From Mytilus edulis (Eukaryota > Mollusca > Bivalvia > Mytilida > Mytilidae): a DNA stretch of 64,000 nt. A program made the translations under genes and the position numbers. The DNA lies in the NCBI RefSeq assembly GCF_963676685.1, contig NC_092354.1, positions 71,226,178-71,290,177 of the forward strand, given 5' to 3'. The number at the start of each line of letters is the position of its first letter. Within the stretch, counting starts at the first letter, position 1. This document shows positions 45,160 to 58,500 of the stretch, piece by piece. A model generated the notes under the pieces. The model was not told where the DNA came from and did no database searches. It was given only the letters and a program-made list of their open reading frames with translations.

Positions 45160-45775
45160 ATATTATCTCGTCTTGAACATGAATGAAATATTTGCCACTG
45201 GACGTAAATAAATTGCTGGACAGACGTCTAGCGGTTACATGACCGAATTATTGAACATGAATGAAAATATTGGCTACTTGACGTAAATAGTTTGATGGAC
45301 AGTCGTCTAGCAGTGGTTTCATGACCTAACTATTTTATTTATCTGTAATATGATATCTTTCCGCTGACCATGAATAAAATATTTGAACTCGGGACGTAAA
45401 TAGTTTGCTGGACTGACGTCTAGCGGTTACATGACTTAACTTTTGTTTTCATCTTTGATATGGTCTCTTCCTGAACATGAATGAAATAGTTGTCACTGGA
45501 CGTAAAACCAACACCATTCAATCAGTCTAGCATTAATATGACCTTACTATTGTATTCATCTTTAATATGATCTCTTCCTGAACATGAATGAAATATTTGC
45601 CACTCAGTGACGTAAATAGTTTGCTGGACAGGCGTCTAGCGGTTACATGACCGAACTATTGTTTTCATCTTTAATATGGTCTCTTCCTGAACAAAGATGA
45701 AATAGTTGTCACTGGAAGTACAGCAAACATCAAGCAATAAATCTAGCGGTTACAGGACCGGTAGCAAATCTGGTA
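45160..45775. repeat. Tandem array, mostly ~110-bp units
   Basis: Six units contain 'gaacatgaatgaaatatttg', 'ccactggacgtaaatag', 'gctggacagacgtctagcgg' and 'ttacatgaccgaactatt', starting near 45,176, 45,253, 45,378, 45,473, 45,581 and 45,689. It directly follows the 31/33-bp minisatellite. Confidence 0.85.
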
Positions 45776-45829
45776 AAACGACACACTAAAAGACAACTTC
45801 AATGGAAATGCCAAATGAATTTCCATTTT

Positions 45830-45990
45830 TCTACAGAGTTATTCGATTCGTATAAGCTATATATATATATATATATATATAAAGTTCATACACCATATCA
45901 CCAATGAGGCATATACTATTCCATGGATATAGACGCTATATATCGTCCATACACCAACAGACCAATGAGACATACAACAATGAGATACAT
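45830..45990 (-). repeat. 'tctcattggtgtatgaac' repeat, right inverted copy, with (TA)n
   Basis: 'agagttattcgattcg', a TA run at about 45,859-45,882, then 'gttcatacaccatatcacca' and 'atgagg'. This is the reverse complement of the units at 41,740-41,950. Confidence 0.7.
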
Positions 45991-46139
45991 AATTATTTCA
46001 GAGCAACCGCGTCCGTTGTTTTTATTGAACCACTTGGAAGATTGTAAGTTACATTCTGGTAGACCTTAATGATTTTTACCGATTGAAACCGTCAACACAT
46101 CGGATTTATTTTTACGTATGTGTTATACTTTGTCGACGT

Positions 46140-46560
46140 CCCTTCTTTTAAAAGATTTTTTTTTGCAAAGTTCTACACAACATAAATTTATTTCGCTGAA
46201 CAGTTGGGACAAATTCAAACTCTATCCCACTCTTTCTTTTGTAATATGGAACCTTGTTGTACAATTTTAGAGAGACCCATGCCATACACAAGTTATTGTC
46301 TGGAAAATAGAAAACTTGAAATGCTTGTTTTCGGACTTGTACCGAAATCCTGGCATGTTTGGGCCAATAATCCTCAAACTCAATCCCATTCTTCCCTTTG
46401 TAATAAGGAACCTTGTCGTACGATGTTAGCCGCGAGATCCATTCACACAAGTTATTTTTCTGAAACTACAAAAATGCTTGTTTTGGTCCTTAATTTCTAA
46501 TCTTTTGGCACCATAAGCACACAAAAAATCCCAACCTTCCACTTGTGGTCAAATTTCAGA
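46140..46560. repeat. Two-unit repeat related to the 3.9-kb repeat
   Basis: Units of about 165-175 bp contain 'caaactc(t/a)atccca', 'aaggaaccttgt(t/c)gtac', 'acacaagttat', then 'aaatgcttgttttgg'. The right end 'aaaaaatcccaaccttcc' is the inverse of the 'ggaaggttgggatt' units at 3,920-4,210. The paired ORFs on both strands (46,148 and 46,204) are the two repeat units, not genes. Confidence 0.65.
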
Positions 46561-46564
46561 GCAG

Positions 46565-48380
46565 TCACAATACTTATTCCTAAAAGGTTAGGACCCAATC
46601 CAAACTTTTGTTGTATTGAACCCAAGACTATATGTGTTTATTGTGTTATAGTAGTCTCAGATTGAACCTTCTTAAAAAAAATCAAAGATCAATTCACTTA
46701 AAATAAAGTTATTGCCCGAAAAAATTTTGGCAGTTGCATAAAAATGCATGTATCAAGTCAGGAATGTGACAGTTGTTATCCATTCTTTTGATTAGGGACT
46801 TACCGTTTCAATTTTTCCTCGGACTGTTCAGTATTTTTTAGTTCTTTGTTTTTATGGATATTGTATATACAAGTACAATCTAAATATCATCATGCTATGC
46901 TCACAAAGACGAGTTATAAAAGATTAGAATTTAAATCAGAATGGGAAACGACTTCTTTCTAGTGTGCTGGATAGGTGAAGCCAACTGCTGATGTTTACAG
47001 ATATAGTTCATATCTCTGGTTACTTATATAAATTAAATTTTTAATTCTACTTTCCCTGTTCTTCTCATGTACAAGTCCCAGTTATTAATAGTAAGGTTTG
47101 TTTGATTGTTGTTAATAATCGAAAGAGTGAGTTTAAGAAGACGACAACTAAATTTTGCTGTCCTACACAAACTTTATTCTACAATAATTGGACAATTACT
47201 CGTAAAAGAATTGTCTCCCTAGTAACATGAGGTACTGTTTAGATGGTGTGCAAGAAATGAAGTGATTTTTCAGGTTTTATTACAGTAATGTGGTTATATC
47301 ATATTGATATAGATATACACATATTGTAAGGTGTAGGTCCAAGTCATCGATTATGGAAATGAGATCTTAAGACTGGTTTCATGAGTGATAATTATGGTAT
47401 TTTAACTTTGGGTTTCCTTTTCCTTGTATTTACACCAATATTCAATATTCCAATTTATTACACATACTAGTATATGAATGATAAACTATGCTTGTCTCTG
47501 CAAGTGGAGTCATGTGAGAGTTAAGCATGTTATTTCATGCTGGTTTCAGTTCATGAATTGGAAGATAAGTACATTATGTCTTTGACGAAGAGTTGCCTCA
47601 ATATCACACACACTTCATATTAATTTTATAGTCATTTATTGTGGTTCCATATTTTTCTCTTCCAAGATACCATAAGCAATTGTTGACATATTATATGTAA
47701 GAAATAATTGTATGGTGTCAGCTGTCGGAATTAGACCTTGACTCAAGGACTCATGCAATCCCCCTCCCAACTTTCGTTAAATTCCTACCTGAAATATATT
47801 AACAGCAAGTTTTTTTACCAAAACAAACATCTCTATAGTCAAGAATGTTATTAGTTCTATATTAAAAAATTAAAACAATAATGTTTAGGGTTACTTTTAA
47901 TTTATCATCATCAAGCAACACCAAGAATTTTGTGATTACAACCAATTCACATGATCTATTCAGACATATATAAACTGCATATAAACTTGTCCAGATTGTA
48001 TTAATTCCAAAACAATCAATTATAAATAAAAGTTTTAAAAAGCATAGTTTGATTTGCAGCAGGCCAAGTTTACAGGCTTGTTCCATCCATGCCAGGGACT
48101 TATAACCTTACGACCTTTCACAGTGCGCCAGGGGGTTATATCCTGTTCTGCAAATCATTTTATGCACCCACTCCTAAAATTTCAACCTGATTAATCTCAA
48201 CAGCAAGTTCCTGTAAATAGTAAAATTAACAACTCATTTGTTTTAATAACCTTTCTATATTGCAAAATTTATGAATTAAAAATGCAATAATTTTAACTTT
48301 AGACGGCCCACCAATAAGAACAAAAGGCATGAAAATTAAAGAATATTAATAAACTTTAAAAAAAAAAATCACCTTTTTTT
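46565..48380. other. Intergenic, nothing recognised
   Basis: AT-rich non-coding DNA. The minus ORF at 47,862-48,086 has no splice context or motif. No clear TIRs or tandem units were seen. Confidence 0.5.
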
Positions 48381-48383
48381 TAA

Positions 48384-49420
48384 CCAGGTACATTTTCTGA
48401 CATGATTTTTTTTAAAAGCTTCTCCTGTTGAAATTGATCTAATCTAACACTAAAAAATCATTGTTCTCAATTTCTCAATTTCCTAAAAAAATATTGTTGT
48501 CATTTCTTCTTTGGTTGGTAAATTTAAGGATCTGGACAATTCAGTATTCAATTTATCATGAACTATTCTTGGTACAATAGAAACATCTGTAACAGTGTGT
48601 TCAAATAATGTGAAACATGAATGAAAAAGAGTTTCAATGTTTCACAAACAGGTAATTAATTTTGCCTAAATGGAACCGGTTTCCTTTTAAAGGTAAAAGA
48701 TTGTTGATTGTGTCAAAAATTTCCTTACTCTGTTTACTTAAATAAAGTAAATATTTATTTATTTTAATGTCAATATTATTACTTTCTTCTTCTGCATGGT
48801 CAATCAAACATTTGGACTGAACAGCCTTTTGTTGGTTCTCAGATATCTTTCTCGATTCCAACTGATCATATATTTCTGATTCAAGTGACAAAAATTGTTT
48901 AGAATCCAAATTTGTGTTGTTAATAGCATTCAGTTAGTCCACTCCTTTTTTTATCTTTAGAAAGTTGCTTGAGAACTGTTTGCTTATACGGATTCCAATG
49001 GCTTGACCCTCTGAAACCAGAAATTGTTTAGAATCCAAATTTGTGTTGTTAATAGCATTCAGTTTGTCCACTCCTTTTTTTATCTTTAGAAAGTTGCTCG
49101 AGAACTGTTTGCTTATACGGATTCCAATGGCTTGACCCTCTGAAACCCGAAATTGTTTAGAATCCAAATTTGTGTTGTTAATAGCATTTAGTTTGTCCAA
49201 TCCTTTTTTTATCTTTAGAAAGTTGCTCGAGAACTGTTTGCTTATACGGATTCCAATGGCTTGACCCTCTGAAACCAGAAATTGTTTAGAATCCAAATTT
49301 GTGTTGTTAATAGCATTCAGTTTGTCTACTTCTTTTTTTATCTTTAGAAAGTTGCTTGAGAACTGTTTGCTTATACGGATTCCAATGGCTTGACCCTCTG
49401 AAAAATTGAGTTTTAAAACC
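48384..49420 (-). pseudogene. Duplicated, decayed KDZ terminal exon with four in-frame 129-bp repeats
   Basis: A copy of the last KDZ exon plus its 3' flank lies just downstream of the real one. The acceptor is intact (tttttcag at the 49,397 boundary). The first part of the exon, 43 codons containing GQAIGIRISKQFSSNFLK and INNTNLDSKQF, is repeated four times with an exact 129-bp period. In the last repeat a Lys codon has become TAA (48,934-48,936). Homology then continues (SEIYDQLESRKISENQQK and so on) until an 8-bp deletion near 48,640 breaks the frame. The acidic tail is unrecognisable. Confidence 0.88.
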
Positions 49421-49454
49421 AAGTGCTATTTACTGACATGGTTTAAGCTTTTCC

Positions 49455-49460
49455 TTTATT
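49455..49460 (-). terminator. Polyadenylation signal of the KDZ gene
   Basis: AATAAA on the minus strand (TTTATT on +) starts 51 nt after the stop codon of the KDZ transposase gene, a usual distance for a short 3' UTR. Confidence 0.5.
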
Positions 49461-49510
49461 TATCGATCTAATAATTGTGTTGTCAACACAAAAAAAGCAC
49501 TGTTATCAAT

Positions 49511-52500
49511 TTAAATATCATCTTCATCTAATTCCTCGTCACTGTCCTTTTCTATATAAATACTGTTCAAATCATTAGTTTCAAACTGCTCAATTTCCTG
49601 AAATACTGTTGTCATTTCTTCTTCGGTTGGTAAATTTAAGGATCTTGACAATTCAGTATTCAATTTATCATGAACTATTCTTGGTACAATAGAAACATCT
49701 GTAACAGTGTGTTCAAATAATGTGAAACATGAATGAAAAAGTGTTTCAATATTAAAATGTTTCACAAACAGGTAATTAATTTTGCCTAAATGGAACCGGT
49801 TTCCTTCTAAAGGTAAAAGATTGTTGATTGTGTCAATAATTTCCTTACTCTGTTTACTTAAATAAAGTAAATATTTTTTTATTTCAATGTCAATATTATT
49901 ACTTTCTTCTTCTGCATGGTCAATCAAACATTTGGACTGAACAGCCTTTTGTTGGTTTTCAGATATCTTTCTCGATTCCAACTGATCATATATTTCTGAT
50001 TCAAGTGACAAAAATTGTTTAGAATCCAAATTTGTGTTGTTAATAGCATTCAGTTTGTCCACTTCTTTTTTTATCTTTAGAAAGTTGCTTGAGAACTGTT
50101 TGCTTATACGGATTCCAATGGCTTGACCCTCTGAAAAATTGATATAACAAATTATTTATTGGCTCTCAGAAAAAAGGACATAACACTGATAAAAATAATG
50201 GTAACATGTTATTAACGTGTCAAGTAAAACGGTAAATAGAGAGTTGTACAGAAAAACATTTGTGAACAGTTCGCAATGAAAAGCAGGTTATATGACACTT
50301 GATTTTGTATTTTGAAGGACTCATTTGTAGTTTGAGAAAAATGCAATAAAAAATTCCTATATGGCTATTTACAAATAGTTGCTGAGAGGTAAACCTTAAA
50401 ATTTAACACATTGTATAGCTTGACGTATAAAGCTTGAATCACAACTTCTTAGAAAGCCATACATAATTATAGAAAAAAAAAAATGTTAATTCATTGAAAA
50501 TTGAATTGAAATTATAAATTTGACTCTATGGGTGATTAATTAAGTTTTGAATTGTCTACCGATGGTACCATGTAAGTTTAAATACATGTAGAACAGCTCT
50601 TATGAATATAATACTAGTTATACATTTTCATACCTGCATATTTCTTCATCAAGCTAGACAAATATTGCCGGTCAGTTGCAAGTTCCTTTAATTTCACTAA
50701 ACATGCGCTTTTTCTCTTTGTCTGAGCTGATTCTAAAAGCAGTTGTCCTTGATCTGAAGTAAGCTGAAGCTGGGTTAAATTTGTTTTTTTCTTCAACTTT
50801 GAACAATCTGATATTAGCCTAGAAAAGAAGACATTATAATAGAACAAATGAATTTTGTTTTTAAGTGGGGTTAAAATTTCACTCCATAATGTAAAATTGA
50901 AAACTTATAACATTTTTAATTATTGCACAACTATACTGTAATCACAAGTGTATTTAGCGTAAGATCTAATGATCAACAGATAAAGTATCATCACATGTTT
51001 TAAGTGCAACCCTTACAAATAAAAAAAAATAAACCAAATTTTTTTTAAAAGTTGAAATTAAAAGTTGAAGTGTTCATCCATTTGCAGTTGAGTTTTTTAT
51101 GGGTTTTTTTAAAGTTTGATGGTTAAATTCATTTCTTCAGTTGTATAGGTTATACGTTCATGAGCTGATATTTGAAAAGTTCACATATTTAAGGACGACA
51201 TCAAAAGTTCAATGAAGGATAAAAAAAACTTAATTCGTATAGTTTTTTCACTGACCCCCCTCCCTCTAAACTTAATTTGGAAAAAAATGATTGACCCATA
51301 TGGATATCTTGCAGCAGTTCAACCCCACCCCCAAACTATTTTGAATTAAGTTTTTTTTTTTTTTTTATCTTACATTGATCTTTGATGTTATCCCTTAATG
51401 ACTGTAATAATATCCATATTCAAATTAATGCATGTACACATTTTTTTCCCAAAGCATGTTTCATCTATGACAAACAATCATCAACAAATGCCAGAAAACT
51501 TTGTAATGTCTCTGTATGATTGCAGAAAAGGTTAAAGTGCTAGTGCTTACAAAATAATAAGGAATATAACAATAATATATTAAAAATGTTACATATATAT
51601 GTGTCAAATTCACCTTTCAATGCGTCTTTCCATTTCCACCTTTTCATCATCTGCTTCATTTATATCTAATAGTTGCCTGTAAAAGAAACACAATAGTGTA
51701 ACAACAATGCACAAGCATTGTAGCAGTTGTAGCAGGAACTACCACAGCAGACTAAATTAAATCATAAAAAAAAGGAAAGGTAAGTCAGTATTTTCATTTT
51801 TTTTTATCTTATTTTGGCACTATGATTTTGGATGAAGTGATTCATATTTCCATGGTCTGAGTTGTCTATAGGCCAAATTGACCTGTGTATTTAATGAGTA
51901 GATTTTGAATGTTTTTTTTTTATTTGATACTAAAATAAACTCGAGTGTCTTGTTGTTAAATCTAAAAACTAAAAGGAACAGAAAATAGAATTATCAAAAG
52001 CATTTATGTAGTTTCTTATTTAATCCCCCCCCCCCCCCCCCCCAAAAAAAAAAAAGAATCTAGTTGCAATTTAACTACCACCTGGAATATTGGTTGTATT
52101 TCCCAATTTCATTGATAACCGTGTTAAAATTCCAATAACTGGCCATGGTCCTTTTTCGCAAAATACCCAGATATACCCCTTATGTCCAACAATTTCAATT
52201 AGTTACTTCCTAAATAACAGAAATTAAATGATGTAGTCAGCTGGTTCTACAATAAGAGTTGGTTGGCTTACTGTGACATACATATATTCTGTTTTGGATT
52301 TGATTTAAGACTTATTCTAACACTGATTTGGGGCATTTTAAGGCAGCCAGTCATTTAAGATAAGAGCAGCAAGAATGGGTTTAAACTCCTGACCTCCATG
52401 TTGACTCACTAGTGATTATAGTTATAACTTAAATCACTCAGCCATCAAAGTTCTAATTTTGTTTTGGCCTTCAGGAAAAAGTTGTAGATGACATTATATT

Positions 52501-55500
52501 CTGTCCTAAGATCATGTTAGTTTTCAAAACTAGCTTTTAAGAACATAAACCCTCAATCCACCTTTTTTTTTTATTTCACAATGGGTTCTAAATGTTTTAC
52601 AAGGATGAGCCACATGATTTGTTTTTCATTCAAGTTCTCAATTGAACTGCTTGAAACTCACTTTTTGGATTCAATCTGATGCAGGAGTTCAGCATACTGC
52701 TCATCTGTAGTCAAAGGCAGAGCTAAATGAATAAATTTAAAGAACTAGTATAATATATTTAAAAATAAATAATATAAAGTTGCCTGCATTTTTCCAAAAA
52801 TAGAAAAGATTGTGAGGTAATAGTATTAAGTGTATTTTGAGATTCTGGACTTGTGTTACTGTACTAATTTTCAACCAATATCTTAGATCATTCTTCATAG
52901 AAAGTAAATTAACCTGTCAAGGCTTTTACTTTGAATGAGTGGCAAATGTGTAGTATGTGCAGGATGTTGCTGCACAACAAATCTAAACATTAATTACACC
53001 CTACAACTCAAAATTATAAAATATTTCTTATGGAAGGCTACCAATGAAAACTATTATAAATTATTTCGTATCGGTTGGGAATAAGATTCTCTTATTGGAT
53101 AAAAAGGGGTCATGACATTCATTAATCTTCAGTAATAAATTCCATTGGTCATTAACAGAACAATATGGACCAGAAAACCGGTTGTTAATGAACTTTTACA
53201 TGATATGGACCGGTGGGGCATGGTTTAGGTCTGATAATGACCGTTGGGGCGTGGTTTCCCTTTGATAATGACTGTTGGGGCGTGGTTTCTCTGCTATTAA
53301 TGACCAATGGGGCGTGGTTTCTCTGTTTAGAAAGATGTACTTTTTATAAAGCATGTTCCTGATTTTAATATTGAATTTAAGTTGTTGAATTGTTTATTAT
53401 ATGTTTTCGTTAATAGTAAAATTAAAGAGAACTTAATTAAGAATTTATATACTGAAAAGTTGCACTAAAATGAATGGCAGTATTACTACGACTGGTCTTC
53501 ACTATTTGCTATAGAAATCGTACAACTACTCGAGTTCGCTTTAGGCGTTTTGAATTTATGAGAATTTCCTAAAACATGGTTTCTCAATGAAATAACCATG
53601 ATAGTTCTTGAAAAACTGGTCATTATCATGATATATGGACTTCCCACAGGACAGTGGTATTGACTAAGAAAGTGATAATGACTGAGCCAAAGGCGAGGTC
53701 ATTATTGCTGTTGCAATATAAGTTTACTTCCCAAGGTCTTTCCTGTAAAATGCATATTGAATCACGCTTAGTCAAATATTTATGCAGAGGACTATGCATT
53801 ATACCAGACGTACCACAAAAAGCATTCATATTATTCCTCACCTTTCCTTTCTTTTCTGTTGGATTGTGTTTTCCATTCTTCCTTCCAGGTTTGAATCACA
53901 TCTTTAGATTCTGTAATAAAGAAATAAGTTTAAAGTTCTGTCTACTCTTGAATAAATATATTGGCCATGACGACTTGAAATTAAATCTCAGTCAAAAGTC
54001 TGGAACTGTTTAAAAATCGAGTTGTTATAGGAACCCTATAACAAAGAACAAAATTCATCTTACTTTGTACTTGAACATGATAAATTTTCCTTAAACTAAG
54101 CAAAGTTATATACATGTAAATGTGCACTTGCATAAGGTCTATTTCTATCTGACGAAGCTCATATATTATCAATCAGCTTTTTTATGAATACTTCTTTTAC
54201 AAATTAATTTGACTTTTATACTGCATTTTTAAAATTGGTAAAGATTCTGTCAATAAATATTACTCAATAAAATAACAAAAAAAGCATGTTATTATATGAC
54301 TATAAAACAATAGTTAACTTTTGATTTTAGTTGAATATCATATCTCGGGTTAATAAATATTGATTCTTACATTGATCTGTTAGCATATTTTGATTCATCA
54401 AGTTAGCTAAAAAATTTATGACCCTTAAAATCATCCAACAATCTCCGAGATCACCGTCATCAAAAGTCAATAATTGTATATTATCAATATAAATATATTG
54501 TTTGAGTGCCAGTGAGAAAAAGACCTATGTATGTACTTCTTGAGAACTATATCTTGCATAATTTCATCAAAAAGTATTGAAACAGGGTATCAAATTACTT
54601 GATATTAATAAAATAAAATGGGTTAACTTACATTAAAACTAAACATTGCCTATAAAAGGCAACATAATTCAGGCCAGCATGATAAAGGGGTAGGCTATTT
54701 TTTTTTAATTTGAACTGATATGAACCAGCTGAGCATGCATTTATGGATACCCATTTTTATTTCAAAATAATACAAATTTCAATTAATAGTTTAAAGGTCA
54801 TCCTACCTTTCATATCAACAAGAATTCCAGATATAATGGCCTCATTTTCTTTCAATATCTGCACACATCGTTTCTTCTTCTCTACCATTTTTTTTCCTGA
54901 AAAAAAAAGAAAGTATATCTATGTTAAGAACCCTATTTTGAATTATAATATTGAGTCAAGGTAAAGGTGAAGAAAGGAAATAAATTTTGGGACATGCTTA
55001 CAGACAGGCATGGGTATATTTTTGGCTAGCATAAAGATGATTTTCATATATATGAATTAAATGAAAATCTAATATTAGCTACATACCTAGATTCCATATT
55101 TGTTTTTCTGTGTGGTGCAACATAGCTTCCGTTAGTAGATCTTGCCTGTTATTGATCGTCATTTCTTTGGTTATTTTTCTAAAACCCCTCAGATAGGACC
55201 ACAGCCTTTCAATTCCCTCTCCGTCTGTCAAACCTGTTCCGTCTGCAAATCTCTGACCATACATCAACTAAAAAAAACATTCCAAAAGTTCCTAAAATTA
55301 ACCTTACAACAACAACAGCATACAAGAAAGACTAAAATACATTAAAAAATATAACACTCAAAAAGTAACTCAATTGAATAAGGTTGGAATCAAAAGCTAA
55401 AAATGTAATTGTCCCATTTTATTTCAATCAAGTTGTACCGGAACATTAAAAGTAAAATCAACGAAATTTCAAAATTTTCTATTCAATTGCAGTTAGGGGA

Positions 55501-58500
55501 ACAATTTTATCTTTTGAACAGCCTTTAAAATTAAAACTAGCACTAAAGAAATGTCCAAACAATTGTTTTGTTATCTTAGAACACAAAAATTTGGGAATGA
55601 AATTTGGGACACCTAACATGTCTGCTCTATGGTCGGGTTGTTGTCTCTTTGGCACATTCCCCATTTTCATACAGATAAAAAAATTTGCTACCATCATCAT
55701 ATGACTAGGACATAATTCATAAAATTGATAAGTTTACCTGACATTCTGTATTGTGTGCAAAACTGTGAAAAACAGGGACAGCAAAGGAACATCTCTCTAA
55801 AACATCAATGTTATTAGTTTTCTGAAATGAAAAGAGAGTAAATTATGCAATTTATGTATACAAACAGCATAAGAAGGAACAATATATATATATATATAGA
55901 CACTAGTCTAAATTGAAAACATTCAAACCTACAATTACGTTGTATAAAAACATATATATATATATACAAGTACGTCTAAACCAATGACAAACTTTATAGC
56001 AGATTTTATCCATCAGGTCACCAGCAGGGATGGTGATACAAGGCTGACAATACATTCTGTATAGATAATTCGTTTAAAATCAGCCCAACAATGTCAGACA
56101 TCCTTAAAAGAACAAAATGTTTGCTTTCACAAATGTACAGATCTAGCATTGTTGGGCTGATATATAGGGAGTATATACAGTTAATCAATCAGAATCTTTT
56201 GAGTATATTTTATTTTAGAATCCAGAATACATGTAACTGATGTTGTTTTCAAAAGAAATAAATCACTTACTAATCCCATGAATAATACTAAATAGGAAAA
56301 AAACTTTAAACAGTATATTTTTTTCAAACATCCATTAAACAAATTTTTAAAGATTACCTTCAAATGTTTATGCAACATACAGGCAATGTCATACATGACA
56401 ACCAAATTATCTGATGACCTATTTTCCAATATACACTTTAACATATAGACTGGATAACTCAATCTGAAAAGAGAAAGAATTTAAAGAAGTTCTACATATA
56501 AACATACACAAAGATGTAAAATTTCACAATATTTATGGAAATATTTATTTACACCTTTAAGGTTAATTGTTTGAAAATCATATTTTTACAGTAAACAATC
56601 ATACTGACTCTTACTTGCCCAAGGAAAGACTTGAAGACAAAAAAAGTATATGAATCAACTTGCAGAAGCATTAGATACTAATAAAAAATGAAAACTATGC
56701 TACTGTAAATCTAAAATAAAATAGTTTGACAAATTATTTCTTAATTCAAGGGTAAATAACATGTCATAAGATGACAGTTGATGATTAAAATTACAAGGGT
56801 TCCCAAGAGCAGTGGCGGATCCAGGGGGGGGGGGGGGGGGGTTCCGGGGGTGTGCACCACCCCTTTATTTTTGCCGATCAATGCATTTGTATCGGGACAT
56901 ATGTTTTGCACCCCCTCTTTGCCATGGGTGCCCTGGGTTAGCACCCCCCCTTTCGAAAATTCCTGCATCCGCCCCTGAAGAGTGACATTTTTCTTACAAC
57001 TAAATCTAACTAAAGCAGATTTTTTTAATTGTTTATTAAGTTTATTAATTGGTAATTTTGCATGGTAATAAATACTCCTTTTTTCTTAACTTTGTCCATA
57101 GAATAAATAAAGAAACTGAGAAATAACCAAACAAAACAGCCTTTTTTTAATAGGATTTAAATAGGAAAACAGTTGTAACAGAATATACATTTGTACATAT
57201 ACCTTTCTCCATGAACCAAATCTGCAAAATATATTGGAATGTCATGCTTGCATACACTGCCAAATATTCCTGTAACATCAAGTTTTCCATTTTTCACTTT
57301 AGAGCGAATGGCATTACCAGCCTGGAAGTTTGAACATTCCTAAAATGTATATATAACTTTATAATTCATCTATATCTATGGTTTATACACATGTGATGTG
57401 ATTAAAATTGGAGTATATTCTTTAGTTAATGTACAAATAAACTTAAAAATAATTGTATACTGTACATGTATTGTCATTTCAAAATCCTATATTAATATGA
57501 AAGTAAAAAAGAGAAATCTGAGAAAAAGGACATTTTAAATTTAATTATCATGGTGGAACCATAAACAATTTAAGGAGTAGGGGTATTTAAGGGCAAGTTT
57601 TGGCCCAAGAAATAAAACATTGGACAACTATTTTAAATTTGCACATAATGTACGGAAATGCACAGAGAACAAAAATATGGAGAAACATGATGTCGTCTCA
57701 ATAATGCATTAAAAGCAAAGTTTTCATTTAAACAATGAACATGATAAAAATTAATATCCGCAAATGTGAATTAATGTGTTGTTCAGCCACTTAATTAATA
57801 TTTATATCTATTAAAGTTCTTCGATTAGTTATTGTATAATTCTTGGGTGTGCACATAATTTGACAATCTAAAATACACTTAAATTAGTTAAAAAAAACCA
57901 ACTATAGAACTTTCGTCATATTTTGTTTTCATGGTTACACATTAAATGTGAATTTGGTTCTTATTTTCTGAATACCTTTTACCCAAGTCTAGTTAATAAA
58001 AAATGTATCATTCCACTGATGGATAATGACTACCATACACTGTCGTAAGAAATTAAAATAACTTACACTATTTGGTGCTTTACTGTCAAGAGCGTAATCA
58101 TCAATAAATCTTCTGAGATCCCCATGATCAAGAAAATATAGGTTTTTATGTCTAGCTGATTGTCTGTCTTGACCAGATCCTGACGATTGTTTATGAACAA
58201 GACCAAAGTTGGCATCCATGGAAACTATTGATGGTGTCTGTGAAAAGATTATAAAGTCATATAGAACTCAAAATTAAATCATTAAAACAATTATAGCGTA
58301 CGTTGTTTCAGATTTGAAAAACGAGACAGACCAATTACAAAATTGTATTTGTAAAATTTATCATGACACATGAAATCGCTAATATGTTTTCCAAAATGAT
58401 ATGATAAGTTAAAGTTTGTTGGAACAAATCAACTCAAAAAGAAATAATATAAATTTATATTAGAAACTTACCTTAACACATATTGGACATTCAGTGGCAA

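Noticed and set aside
46148-46500. Overlapping ~100-aa ORFs on both strands
   Set aside because: Each spans the same two-unit repeat related to the 3.9-kb repeat; no splice signals or motifs.
48934-49422. Independent 162-aa gene on the minus strand
   Set aside because: It is four copies of a piece of the KDZ terminal exon, truncated by a new stop. It is better described as a duplicated pseudo-exon.
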